This document shows, in pieces, positions 18,571 through 26,989 of a stretch of DNA of 64,000 bases. The notes beneath the pieces were generated by a model, which saw only the letters and a list, made by a program, of their open reading frames with translations, ran no database searches and was not told the DNA's origin. Numbering within the stretch: the stretch's first letter is position 1; every line of letters starts with the position of its first letter. Source of the stretch: Poseidonibacter antarcticus (lineage in GTDB: Bacteria > Campylobacterota > Campylobacteria > Campylobacterales > Arcobacteraceae); assembly GCF_003667345.1 (NCBI RefSeq), contig NZ_RCWF01000001.1:372001-436000 (forward strand), read 5' to 3'. The position numbers and the translations under genes were made by a program.

Positions 18571-18630
18571 TTGGAATATAATTCCCAGAGGTATATTTTA
18601 ATTAAAAGTGAGAATAAATGGACATTTTAA
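18571..18630 (+). CDS. Possible 19-residue leader ORF overlapping the CNNM gene start
   Basis: An AAGGAG site at 18559-18564 is followed at good spacing by TTG 18571, opening a 19-codon frame that ends at TAA 18628-18630, inside the next gene. The main gene's ATG (18618) has only a weak site of its own, so coupling between the two frames is possible. It could equally be a chance frame. Confidence 0.35.
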   Translation: MEYNSQRYILIKSENKWTF

Positions 18631-19676
18631 TCTTACTATTCATTGCTGTTATTGGGGTATCATTTTTATGTTCTGTTTTAGAATCAATATTACTTTCTAC
18701 AAACTTATCCTATATATCTGTTTTAGAGGAAAAAGATAAAAAAGCGGGAAAACTACTCAAAAAGTTAAAAACTGACATAGACATATCAATTGCTTCAATT
18801 CTAATTCTTAATACAATTGCAAATACTTTAGGTGCTACTGCAATTGGAGTTCAGGCTCAAAGTGTATTTGAAGGTGATAAAACTCTTGTAATGTTTGTTT
18901 CTATTGTTTTAACATTTATGATTCTATTTTTTGCAGAAATTATACCTAAAACAATTGGTGCAGTTTATTGGAAACAATTAGCTCCATACGCAACAAGAAT
19001 AATTAATCTATTTATTTTTATCACATATCCAATTATTATAATTACACAATTTGTAACTAAAAAAATTGGTTCAGATAATAATGATACAATTTCAAGAGAA
19101 GAATTAATTCATTCAACACTATTAAGTGAAGAAGAAGGTGTTATTGGTGATCTAGAATCTGATATTATTGAAAATACACTTACTTTAAATAATATAAAAG
19201 TAAGTCAAATTTTAACACCTAGATCTGTTATGTATGCTATTGAAAAAAATACAGCCGTAAAAGATATATTAGAAGATAAAAGAACTTTTAGATATTCTCG
19301 TGTACCAATATATGAGGGAAGTATCGATAATATTATTGGAATTATCCTAACAAAGAAATTATTCAAACATGCTCTTAAAAATCCAGAATTGGAATTAGAA
19401 ACTATTATAAAACCTGTATTTACTTTAAATGAGAATATTCCAGTTGGTAAGGCTTTAAGTATGTTTATTCAAAAGAAAGAACATATGTTTATAGTTCATG
19501 ATTCTTATGGTCAAACAGAAGGAATTGTAACACTTGAAGATTGTATCGAAACACTTCTAGGATTAGAAATTATGGATGAATTAGATACAACAGCAGATCT
19601 TAGAAAACTTGCATTAAATAATATGAAAGCAAAAAGAAAAGAAAGAGAAAAAAAAGAAATAAAGGTAGAAAAATGA
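18618..19676 (+). CDS. CNNM/CorB-type transporter (DUF21 plus CBS pair)
   Basis: 352 aa. The N-terminal DUF21 membrane domain (about 1-150, three to four helices, with FAEIIPKTIG) is followed by two CBS domains (about 190-310; TPRSVMYAI and GIVTLEDCIETLLG). It ends in a short basic tail and lacks the CorC/HlyC C-terminal domain seen in longer relatives. The family includes magnesium and other divalent cation transporters often annotated as hemolysins. It overlaps the carbonic anhydrase gene by four bases (ATGA). Confidence 0.85.
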   Translation: MDILILLFIAVIGVSFLCSVLESILLSTNLSYISVLEEKDKKAGKLLKKLKTDIDISIASILILNTIANTLGATAIGVQAQSVFEGDKTLVMFVSIVLTFMILFFAEIIPKTIGAVYWKQLAPYATRIINLFIFITYPIIIITQFVTKKIGSDNNDTISREELIHSTLLSEEEGVIGDLESDIIENTLTLNNIKVSQILTPRSVMYAIEKNTAVKDILEDKRTFRYSRVPIYEGSIDNIIGIILTKKLFKHALKNPELELETIIKPVFTLNENIPVGKALSMFIQKKEHMFIVHDSYGQTEGIVTLEDCIETLLGLEIMDELDTTADLRKLALNNMKAKRKEREKKEIKVEK

Positions 19677-20425
19677 GTATGAAAAACACTGTTATTAGTA
19701 TATTTATTGTGTTTGTTATTGCCCTAACGTTAAGTAGTAACAAGGAAGAAGCAAAAGGTGCACACTGGGCATATAATGAAGATTTAGGACCACAAGAGTG
19801 GGCACAACTTGATGAGAAATATAGAATGTGTGAAGATGGATTAAACCAATCTCCAATTAATATTACTAATGTTATTTCAGCAGAATTAAATCCATTAACA
19901 TTTCAAAGCAAAACAAAAGCCACATCAATAGAAAATAATGGACATACAGTAAAAGTTAATTTTAGAAATTCTAATTCATTAAGTATTGATAATCAAAAAT
20001 ACTATTTAAAACAAATGCATTTTCATACACCAAGTGAAAATAAGATTGATGGGAAATCATATCCAATGGAAGCACATTTAGTTCACACAAATAGTGCAGG
20101 AAGTATTGTTGTTGTAAGTGTTATGTTTGAGATAGGAAATGATAATATCGTTTTAAATAAACTATTAAGAAACTTACCTGAAAATGAAGGTGATAAATAT
20201 GATCTTAAATCTGATGTTTTTGCATATGATATTTTACCAACAAACAAAGATTATTATAGATTTAATGGTTCTTTAACAACTCCTCCTTGTACAGAAGGTG
20301 TTAAATGGTTTGTATTAAAAACTCCAGTTTATCTTTCAAAAAGTCAATTAGCTGATTTTGATGCGGCAATGCCTACAAATAATCGACCTATACAGAATAT
20401 TAATGCTAGAACTATTCTAGACTAA
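19673..20425 (+). CDS. Periplasmic alpha-type carbonic anhydrase
   Basis: 250 aa. A signal peptide covers about residues 1-22, followed by the mature alpha-CA domain. The three zinc histidines are visible: H116 and H118 in KQMHFHTPSE, and H135 in MEAHLVH. The motifs QSPINI and FNGSLTTPPCTEGV are also intact, so the enzyme should interconvert CO2 and bicarbonate in the periplasm. Coupled by ATGA to the CNNM-type gene. An alternative ATG lies at 19679. Confidence 0.94.
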   Translation: MSMKNTVISIFIVFVIALTLSSNKEEAKGAHWAYNEDLGPQEWAQLDEKYRMCEDGLNQSPINITNVISAELNPLTFQSKTKATSIENNGHTVKVNFRNSNSLSIDNQKYYLKQMHFHTPSENKIDGKSYPMEAHLVHTNSAGSIVVVSVMFEIGNDNIVLNKLLRNLPENEGDKYDLKSDVFAYDILPTNKDYYRFNGSLTTPPCTEGVKWFVLKTPVYLSKSQLADFDAAMPTNNRPIQNINARTILD

Positions 20426-20432
20426 TATTAAA

Positions 20433-20461
20433 AATATATACAGATTCATTCTGTATATATT
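20433..20461. terminator. 12-bp perfect hairpin after the carbonic anhydrase gene
   Basis: Arms at 20433-20444 and 20450-20461 (AATATATACAGA and complement) with a 5-base loop. It starts 8 bases after the stop and probably ends the transcript. Confidence 0.7.
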
Positions 20462-20537
20462 ACTTCAAATATCAAAACTTTTTTATTTTAATTCAAACCG
20501 TTATAACGTAATATTTTTTAATTAGCTTCACTTTTTT

Positions 20538-20546
20538 TGCTATAAT
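20538..20546 (+). promoter_or_regulatory. Extended -10 promoter for the HerA-like gene
   Basis: TGCTATAAT, preceded by a T run, lies 38 bases before the ATG at 20585, with AAAAGG as ribosome site. Confidence 0.6.
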
Positions 20547-20584
20547 ATTTTCAAAATATTGATTTAAAACTTAAAAGGCTTATT

Positions 20585-22975
20585 ATGAGTAGCACTATAG
20601 ATTATGAAAAACTAAAACTTTTTTATATTGGGAAAGAAAAAATAGATGAAGATATTAGTATTCCACTAGTTTATAAAAACAAAGATTTAAGAACACATGC
20701 TGCTATTATTGGAATGACAGGAAGTGGAAAAACTGGTTTAGGAATCTCACTATTAGAAGAAGCTGCTATTGATAATATTCCTTCAATTATTATTGACCCA
20801 AAAGGTGATATGGGAAACTTACTTTTAACATTTCCAAACTTAAAAGGTGAAGATTTTAAACCTTGGATTGAAGAACAAGACGCTATTAATAATGGTCTAA
20901 GTCTTGATGAACAAGCCCAAAAAACTGCTGATATGTGGGAAAAAGGAATTACAGGAGATTTTCAAAGTAAAGAGAGAATTGCAAAGCTAAAAAATTCTGC
21001 TGATTTTTCTATTTATACTCCAGGAAGTACAGCAGGAATTCCTATATCTATTCTTTCTTCATTTAAAGCCCCAGGAGAGAAAATACTTGAAGATTATGAT
21101 CTTTTATCATCTCTTATAAATTCTACTGTTTCATCAATTTTATCTCTTGTAGATATTAAAAGTGATTCTTCTTCAAAAGAAAATATTTTACTTTGCTCAA
21201 TTTTTATGAACTCTTATACACAAGATAAAAATTTAAGTTTAGAACAACTAATTACATTAATAGTGACACCGCCTTTTGAAAAGGTTGGTATTTTCGATTT
21301 AGAAACATTTTTTTCACAAGATGAAAGATTAAAATTAGCTCTAAAATTAAATACTATTATTGCAAATCCATCTTTCAAAAATTGGATTGAAGGTGAGCCT
21401 TTAGATATTTCAAATTTATTATATGATGAAAATGGAAAAGCAAAGGTATCTATTTTTTCGATTTCTCATTTAGATGATGCTCAAAGAATGTTTTTTGTAT
21501 CACTACTTTTAAATGAAATGCTAACATGGATGAGAAGACAAGAAGGTACTTCATCTCTTAAAGCCCTACTTTATATGGATGAAATTTTTGGATATTTTCC
21601 ACCTTCTAAAAATCCTCCATCAAAACAACCAATGCTTACACTTTTAAAACAAGCTAGATCATTTGGAGTAGGAATAATACTTTCAACTCAAAATCCTGTA
21701 GATATTGATTATAAAGGTTTGTCAAATATTGGAACATGGTTTATAGGACGACTTCAAACAAAACAAGATAAAGAAAAAGTAATTGATGGATTATCTTCAG
21801 CAAATGAAGGAAATATTGATAAAAAAGAGCTATTAAATACAATATCAAACTTAGAAAAAAGAACATTTATTATGAAAAATATAAATGAAGATGGTATTAA
21901 AATATTTCAAACAAGATGGGTTTTATCATATCTAAAAGGTCCTATTTCTAAAGATGATATAAAAAAATTAATGAGTGAAAAAATTGCGAAATTAAAAGAA
22001 AAAATCACACCTTCAAATCTTACAAAAAAACATATTGAAAAAAAAGAAACTACAAGTAATTCAAAAAGTTCAAATGATTATATAAAACCAATTATTCCAA
22101 ATATTATTGAACAAAAATATTCATATTATTCACAAAGTGATGAATATTCACTTCAGCCATATTTATTATGTTCAAGTAGTATTAACTTTGTAAATACTAC
22201 AAAGAATATTGATAAAAAAGAAGATATAATTTATAAAATATATTTAGATAAAAATATAGATGAAATAAATTTTGAAGAAAAAGAAGATGTTCAAAATAGT
22301 ATATTTGAACATAAAAGTAGAACAAACTCATCTTTTTATGAACTTCCAAGTTTTTTACAAAATGAGAGAGAAATTAAATCACTGCAAAAAGAGTTTTCTA
22401 ACTATATTTATAGAAATGAAAAATTAAATTTATTTAAAAACACTTCACTAAAATTAACATCAAAACAAGATGAATCTTTAAATGACTTTAGAACAAGATT
22501 ACAAGATAAACTAAATGAAAAAATAGATGATGAAGTAGAAAAACTAGAAGAAAGATTTGAAAAAACTCAAAAATCATTAGAAAAAAAGCTTGATAAATTA
22601 TATATAAAGTTAGAAAAAGAGAAAGAACAAGCAAGTGCAAAAACTACAAATACACTAATATCTATTGGAACTTCTATTTTAGGTGCATTTTTTGGAAACT
22701 CAATTTTAAGTAAAACTAATATGACAAAAGTTGCAAGCAGTGCAAGAGGTGCTTCTTCAGTATTAAAAGAGCGTTCTGATATAAAATATGTAGAAGCAGA
22801 TATACAAAATCTAGCAAAAGAAATTGAAGAACTAGAAGAACAATTAATAGAAGAAATTGAAGAAATTAATAAGAATTATTCAATTTCAAATTATAAAATA
22901 GAAGAATTCAGCATAAATTTAAGAAGAAAAGATATATATAATACAAAAATACAAATTTTATGGGAAGAAATATAA
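20585..22975 (+). CDS. HerA/DUF87-type P-loop ATPase with coiled-coil C-terminus
   Basis: 796 aa. Walker A is GMTGSGKT at 43-50, a Walker B-like ALLYMDEIFGYFPP has its acidic pair at 333-334, and the sensor-type segment VGIILSTQNPVDIDYKGLSN (about 363-382) is typical of HerA, FtsK and VirB4 relatives. The C-terminal third (about 470-796) is charged and largely coiled coil (about 620-685 and 745-775), with a Gly/Ala-rich hydrophobic stretch near 695-715. Relatives act in DNA translocation, end resection or phage defence, but no NurA-type nuclease is adjacent. The stop overlaps the next ATG. Substrate unknown. Confidence 0.75.
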   Translation: MSSTIDYEKLKLFYIGKEKIDEDISIPLVYKNKDLRTHAAIIGMTGSGKTGLGISLLEEAAIDNIPSIIIDPKGDMGNLLLTFPNLKGEDFKPWIEEQDAINNGLSLDEQAQKTADMWEKGITGDFQSKERIAKLKNSADFSIYTPGSTAGIPISILSSFKAPGEKILEDYDLLSSLINSTVSSILSLVDIKSDSSSKENILLCSIFMNSYTQDKNLSLEQLITLIVTPPFEKVGIFDLETFFSQDERLKLALKLNTIIANPSFKNWIEGEPLDISNLLYDENGKAKVSIFSISHLDDAQRMFFVSLLLNEMLTWMRRQEGTSSLKALLYMDEIFGYFPPSKNPPSKQPMLTLLKQARSFGVGIILSTQNPVDIDYKGLSNIGTWFIGRLQTKQDKEKVIDGLSSANEGNIDKKELLNTISNLEKRTFIMKNINEDGIKIFQTRWVLSYLKGPISKDDIKKLMSEKIAKLKEKITPSNLTKKHIEKKETTSNSKSSNDYIKPIIPNIIEQKYSYYSQSDEYSLQPYLLCSSSINFVNTTKNIDKKEDIIYKIYLDKNIDEINFEEKEDVQNSIFEHKSRTNSSFYELPSFLQNEREIKSLQKEFSNYIYRNEKLNLFKNTSLKLTSKQDESLNDFRTRLQDKLNEKIDDEVEKLEERFEKTQKSLEKKLDKLYIKLEKEKEQASAKTTNTLISIGTSILGAFFGNSILSKTNMTKVASSARGASSVLKERSDIKYVEADIQNLAKEIEELEEQLIEEIEEINKNYSISNYKIEEFSINLRRKDIYNTKIQILWEEI

Positions 22976-23484
22976 TGGCAAAAGATTTAAACGAGTTTTT
23001 AGAAGATTTTAAAAGTGTTAATATTAGTACATTAGATGAAAAAGGTAATCCATTTTCATCGTATGCACCTTTTATTAAAGTAGAAGATAAATATTATGTA
23101 TATATTTCACAAATGGCAAAACATACAAGTAACTTACAAAGAAAAGATATTTGTAGTTTGTTTTTTATTGAAGATGAAGCAACATGTTCAAATATATTTG
23201 CAAGAAAAAGAGCAATGCTTCAATGTTCTTCAATTATTATAAAACAAGATTCTCAAGAAGAAACAGAAAAATTATCAAACTTTAAAATAAAATTTGGTGA
23301 TAAAATGATTGATATGCTAAAAAGTATGCAAGATTTTTATATTTTTGAATTCACTCCATTTTATGGTGAAGCAGTTTTTGGTTTTGGAAAAGCATACAAT
23401 TTAGGTGGAAAAGATTTTAGTGAATTTGTAGAAAGAGAAAGTACAAATTCTGGTGGTCACGGTCACGGACATATAAAAAAATAG
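22975..23484 (+). CDS. HugZ-type haem utilisation / PNPOx-like protein
   Basis: 169 aa from ATG 22975, which is preferred over ATG 22960: GGGAAG sits seven bases upstream and the start overlaps the ATPase stop (TAATG). The split-barrel flavin- or haem-binding fold is recognised from YAPFIKVEDKYYVYIS and FARKRAMLQCS. A His-rich tail (SGGHGHGH) resembles the metal- or haem-binding tails of this family. HugZ proteins degrade haem to release iron. The coupling to a HerA-like ATPase has no obvious functional reason. Confidence 0.8.
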   Translation: MAKDLNEFLEDFKSVNISTLDEKGNPFSSYAPFIKVEDKYYVYISQMAKHTSNLQRKDICSLFFIEDEATCSNIFARKRAMLQCSSIIIKQDSQEETEKLSNFKIKFGDKMIDMLKSMQDFYIFEFTPFYGEAVFGFGKAYNLGGKDFSEFVERESTNSGGHGHGHIKK

Positions 23485-23507
23485 CAGTTTAAATACTGCT
23501 ATTTTTT
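23476..23507. terminator. Bidirectional terminator hairpin
   Basis: A 13-bp perfect stem (23476-23488 with 23495-23507) with A and T runs on both flanks. It covers both stop codons of the convergent genes. Confidence 0.85.
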
Positions 23508-23978
23508 AGATTTTAAAGCAATATTTTCAAATAAATCAATTAAATATTGTATTTTTAACTCTCTTGCTAAAGAGAATGCACTATTTCCTAAATTGTCTTC
23601 ATAAAAGATTTGAGCACCATTATTAACTAGATAATTTATACTTCTTAATTTATTATAAAGTACTGCATAAATTAAAGGCGTTGATTCAATAACATCAAGT
23701 TCATTAATATCTAAACCAGCTGTTCTTAAATATCTAATTAGCTTTACATCATCTTTATAAACTGCATAATTCATAGCAGATAAATTATCTACAACATTAG
23801 TGTCAATTCCTTTTTTTATTAAAAAACTGATTAATTTATAATCTTTGTTATGCATAGCCCAAAAAAGTGCATTTCTACCTTTTTCATCTCTTTTATTTAT
23901 ATCTTTTTCTTCAAATAGTTTATTTAATAAATAATCATTTTGATAGATTCCATTTCTTATAAGAATATTGTCAGACAT
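23499..23978 (-). CDS. Ankyrin-repeat protein
   Basis: 159 aa, nearly all ankyrin repeats of about 33 residues (about 30-62, 63-94, 95-128, 129-155), with signatures such as DEKGRNALFWAMHN and STPLIYAVLYN. No signal peptide. Probably a protein-binding scaffold; the partner is not shown. It stands alone, convergent to the HugZ-type gene. Confidence 0.85.
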   Translation of the reverse strand: MSDNILIRNGIYQNDYLLNKLFEEKDINKRDEKGRNALFWAMHNKDYKLISFLIKKGIDTNVVDNLSAMNYAVYKDDVKLIRYLRTAGLDINELDVIESTPLIYAVLYNKLRSINYLVNNGAQIFYEDNLGNSAFSLARELKIQYLIDLFENIALKSKK

Positions 23979-24061
23979 TGTTCTTCCTTACTTTAATATT
24001 GATAATTGTTATCATAATAAATACAAGCTTAATATCTTATTAATTATAATTTTAAATTTGA

Positions 24062-24067
24062 TATAAT
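24062..24067 (+). promoter_or_regulatory. Extended -10 element very close to the HTH gene start
   Basis: TGATATAAT ends at 24067, only five bases before ATG 24073. Transcription would start near 24074, so the first ATG could be used only by a nearly leaderless mRNA; otherwise translation begins at ATG 24103. Confidence 0.5.
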
Positions 24068-24102
24068 CTTTTATGAAAATATCATATCACCGCAGACGAA
24101 AA

Positions 24103-24420
24103 ATGAAAACTAGAAGAATTGCTATAAATAAATTATTATTAAATGGAATTGATAATCCAAAAGACTTAGCAAAAGAATTAAAAGTAACAGTTCCAACTAT
24201 CAAAAGAGATTTAGAAGCTTTAAAAACTATGAGTGAAGAAGACTTAACTTTCCAAAAGAAACAAACATCAAAAGAGATACTTGATAAAAAAGATATTATA
24301 TTAAAAATGCTTGATAATGAAGAGTATTACAATGTCAATGGTGAGTTAAATATGACTAAGATAACAAAGGAGCTTAAAACAAGTAGAACAACTGTTCTAT
24401 CTGTCTTAAATGGAGAATAA
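24103..24420 (+). CDS. Small helix-turn-helix protein
   Basis: 105 aa from ATG 24103, or 115 aa from ATG 24073. The later start is preferred because the -10 element is so close to the first. There are two helix-turn-helix-like units: about 12-36 (NPKDLAKELKVTVPTIKRDL) and about 83-105 (NMTKITKELKTSRTTVLSVL). It resembles DeoR or Lrp-type DNA-binding segments without an effector domain, or a phage-like regulator. Targets unknown. Confidence 0.65.
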   Translation: MKTRRIAINKLLLNGIDNPKDLAKELKVTVPTIKRDLEALKTMSEEDLTFQKKQTSKEILDKKDIILKMLDNEEYYNVNGELNMTKITKELKTSRTTVLSVLNGE

Positions 24421-24422
24421 AA

Positions 24423-25529
24423 CTATATACTATTATTGGAATAAATTTTTCCATCTCCTGATATTATAATAGCCATTCCTTTTGTATTCTCAAATTGAGA
24501 TAAAATAATCATCAATATCACCATCATAGGTACAGATAAAAACATCCCAACAGTACCCCACATAGCACCCCAAACAACAAGAGATAAAATTACGATAAAT
24601 TGTGATATATTTAATCTATTTCCCATTAATCTTGGATAAATAATATTACCTATTGTAAATTGAATTACTACAAGTGAAACTAAAACTATTAAAACATCTG
24701 AAAGTTCAGAGAATTGAACAAGTGAAAAAAGTGTTGGAATAATAACTGCAATAATACTTCCAATAGTAGGAATAAAGTTTAATATAAAAGCTAAAAATCC
24801 CCATAATACTGCCCCTTGTAAAGATAAAGCCTCACAAAGTAGATATGTTAAAAAACCAGTACTTAAACTAATAATAGTAGTAATTGAAATATACATTCTA
24901 ATACTTTTTGAAACACTACTTAATACTTCTTTTGCTTTTGATCTGTTTTCATAATTAGGGAAAAGTGCATTTATTTTTGCATTAAAAAATCTTTGGTCTA
25001 AAAGAAGAAATAAAACATATAATAAAATTTGCATAATATTACTAACTATTGAACTAAAAGCTGCTATTACTTTATTTATCAATGAAGCTATACTAAACTG
25101 CTCAAATAATTTCTCAAATTTATCTGAAAAATCAAAGCCCGTCATAGTCGAAAGTTTTTCAATTGTTGAATAAAATTTATCATCAAGTTGAGCAATAGTT
25201 GAACTTAATTCAACTATACTAGAAGCTATAAAACTACCAATTTGAAGCATTGAAACTACAATAATAATTAAAGATAAAGGAATTGAAATAAATTCTCCAA
25301 AATTTGAGTTCATAAAAGGGAGTTTTTTTATTTGATTTGCAAGAGCATTAATCAAAAACCAAATAAGAATTGCAATAGCAATAGGAGTTAAAATATTACT
25401 CAAAGTAGAAAAAGTAAATACAACTAAGGATAAAAAAGCAAAAAAATAAAATGCTTCTGCAAAATTTGTATTATATACTTTAGGTTCTGAAGTGTTTTTT
25501 GTAACTATATTTTTATTTAAATGATCCAA
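24423..25529 (-). CDS. AI-2E/PerM-family membrane transporter
   Basis: 368 aa. Eight or so membrane helices with the family layout: paired N-terminal helices (about 25-65), a helix near 80-100, an amphipathic region (about 110-165) and a C-terminal block with FIPTIGSIIAVIIPTL and GNIIYPRLMG. Family members are annotated for autoinducer-2 export, Na+/H+ exchange or other solutes; no substrate is evident. Upstream lies the PnuC-like gene, 16 bases away, on the same strand. Confidence 0.88.
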   Translation of the reverse strand: MDHLNKNIVTKNTSEPKVYNTNFAEAFYFFAFLSLVVFTFSTLSNILTPIAIAILIWFLINALANQIKKLPFMNSNFGEFISIPLSLIIIVVSMLQIGSFIASSIVELSSTIAQLDDKFYSTIEKLSTMTGFDFSDKFEKLFEQFSIASLINKVIAAFSSIVSNIMQILLYVLFLLLDQRFFNAKINALFPNYENRSKAKEVLSSVSKSIRMYISITTIISLSTGFLTYLLCEALSLQGAVLWGFLAFILNFIPTIGSIIAVIIPTLFSLVQFSELSDVLIVLVSLVVIQFTIGNIIYPRLMGNRLNISQFIVILSLVVWGAMWGTVGMFLSVPMMVILMIILSQFENTKGMAIIISGDGKIYSNNSI

Positions 25530-25545
25530 AATTTACCTTTTTAAT

Positions 25546-26136
25546 TTATTTGATTTTATGTTTATTAAAAAATATCTCAATCTCATTTTTCATAGTATTA
25601 TGATAACCTTTGGAACTTGTATATAAATAAAACATAGATTGAATCATAAAAAAATAATAAGCATTTACATATCCTATATATACAAAAATAACATCAGCTA
25701 CAAAAAAACAAATAAATGCATATGATCTAATTATATGCTTAGGACTAGACAATAAAAAACTTCCAATTATTGCAATAAAAGATGCGATAAAATCAATGAT
25801 TAATATATTGAAATCTATGTCTTTAATATTAGGGAAAATTGTAAATACAAAAAATAAGATATAAATAAATAAAACTATAAAAATTATACTAACATCTCTT
25901 TTTTTATTTTTCGTTAACTTATATATTCCGATTACTGCAGTTATAAAAAATAGAACCATCTGAATAATTACAGGAACTTTTCCATTTAAAGTGAAAAAAG
26001 TAAGTAATGCAAGATTTGAAATAAAAAAACTAATAAATCCAAAATACAAAGGTCTTGTATTATCTTTAGTACTTAAAGACATTAAATACGCACCAATTAT
26101 AGAAAATATAGCACCAGTTACTTCAAGAATTATCAT
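25546..26136 (-). CDS. Seven-helix membrane protein, weakly PnuC-like
   Basis: 196 aa from ATG 26136, chosen over GTG 26148 because GTGAG serves as its ribosome site. About seven hydrophobic helices form two similar halves (about 1-75 and 110-185), the layout of PnuC/SWEET-type carriers; the segment GKVPVIIQMVLFFITAVIGI resembles PnuC. The conserved PnuC end motif is not clear. It may carry a vitamin precursor, but the assignment is weak. Same strand as the AI-2E-type gene and probably cotranscribed. Confidence 0.55.
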   Translation of the reverse strand: MIILEVTGAIFSIIGAYLMSLSTKDNTRPLYFGFISFFISNLALLTFFTLNGKVPVIIQMVLFFITAVIGIYKLTKNKKRDVSIIFIVLFIYILFFVFTIFPNIKDIDFNILIIDFIASFIAIIGSFLLSSPKHIIRSYAFICFFVADVIFVYIGYVNAYYFFMIQSMFYLYTSSKGYHNTMKNEIEIFFNKHKIK

Positions 26137-26248
26137 ATATAATCTCACTTTTTATTAAATTTATGCAATTATAATCATTTAATCAAAATTTTTTATGAAT
26201 ATAATAAGTATTTCACTATAATTTCAAAAATTAATTTGAAAGATATTT

Positions 26249-26908
26249 TTGCAAGAATTTAATACAAGAGAAAAATGCTATAAATGCTACAGACCAAAAA
26301 CTTCATGTATGTGTAAACATACAATAGAACCTTTAAAAACAAATACAAAATTTGTCATATTAATGCATCCAAAAGAGTTCAAAAAAACAAAAAATGGAAC
26401 AGGACACTTAACAAATAATTCACTTGAAAATTGTGAACTTCATATAGGAATCGATTTTACACATAATGATAGAATTAATTCACTTATTAATGATGAAAAT
26501 TATGAAGCTTTTGTTTTATATCCAGATGATAATGCGATTAAACTAAATGAAGAAAAATTATCTACAAAAAAGAAAAGCTTGATTTTTATTATTGATTCTA
26601 CTTGGCCTTGTTCAAAAAAGATATTACGACTTAGTAAAAACTTATCTACCTTAAGAAAAATAAGTTTTGTACATAATAAATCATCTCAATTTATGATTAA
26701 AACTCAACCAAATGTTCATTGTTTATCAACAATTGAATCTACACTTTGTGTTTTAGAACAATTAAATACTCAAAATATTGAGAATATTGAACAATTATCG
26801 CTTGATAATTTTTTAGAGCCATTTAAAAAGATGGTAGCATATCAAATTTCTTGTGCAAGTGTAGATGGTAAATTTATTAGATTTAAGAAAAATTCTTATC
26901 AAAAATAG
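26249..26908 (+). CDS. DTW-domain tRNA-uridine aminocarboxypropyltransferase
   Basis: 219 aa, TTG start at 26249. An N-terminal zinc ribbon (CYKCYRPKTSCMC) precedes the DTW domain with the signature IIDSTWPCSKKILR (about 110-123). The family (TapT/TuaA) transfers the 3-amino-3-carboxypropyl group of SAM to uridine in the tRNA variable loop (acp3U). The middle motif reads DSTW rather than DGTW, a small change seen as tolerable. Confidence 0.85.
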   Translation: MQEFNTREKCYKCYRPKTSCMCKHTIEPLKTNTKFVILMHPKEFKKTKNGTGHLTNNSLENCELHIGIDFTHNDRINSLINDENYEAFVLYPDDNAIKLNEEKLSTKKKSLIFIIDSTWPCSKKILRLSKNLSTLRKISFVHNKSSQFMIKTQPNVHCLSTIESTLCVLEQLNTQNIENIEQLSLDNFLEPFKKMVAYQISCASVDGKFIRFKKNSYQK

Positions 26909-26989
26909 ATTATATTTCATAATTAAAGGCTAGTTTCTTCTTTTTTCACTATAATTAGCCAAAATAAAAATCGTTTGGAGATATAAAAT

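Noticed and set aside
26247-26265. Shared 18-base string around the TTG starts of the DTW gene and the gene ending at 28869
   Set aside because: TTTTGCAAGAATTTAATA occurs at both starts, but two copies in an AT-rich genome coding MQEFN are probably chance; it was used only as weak support for the start at 30002.
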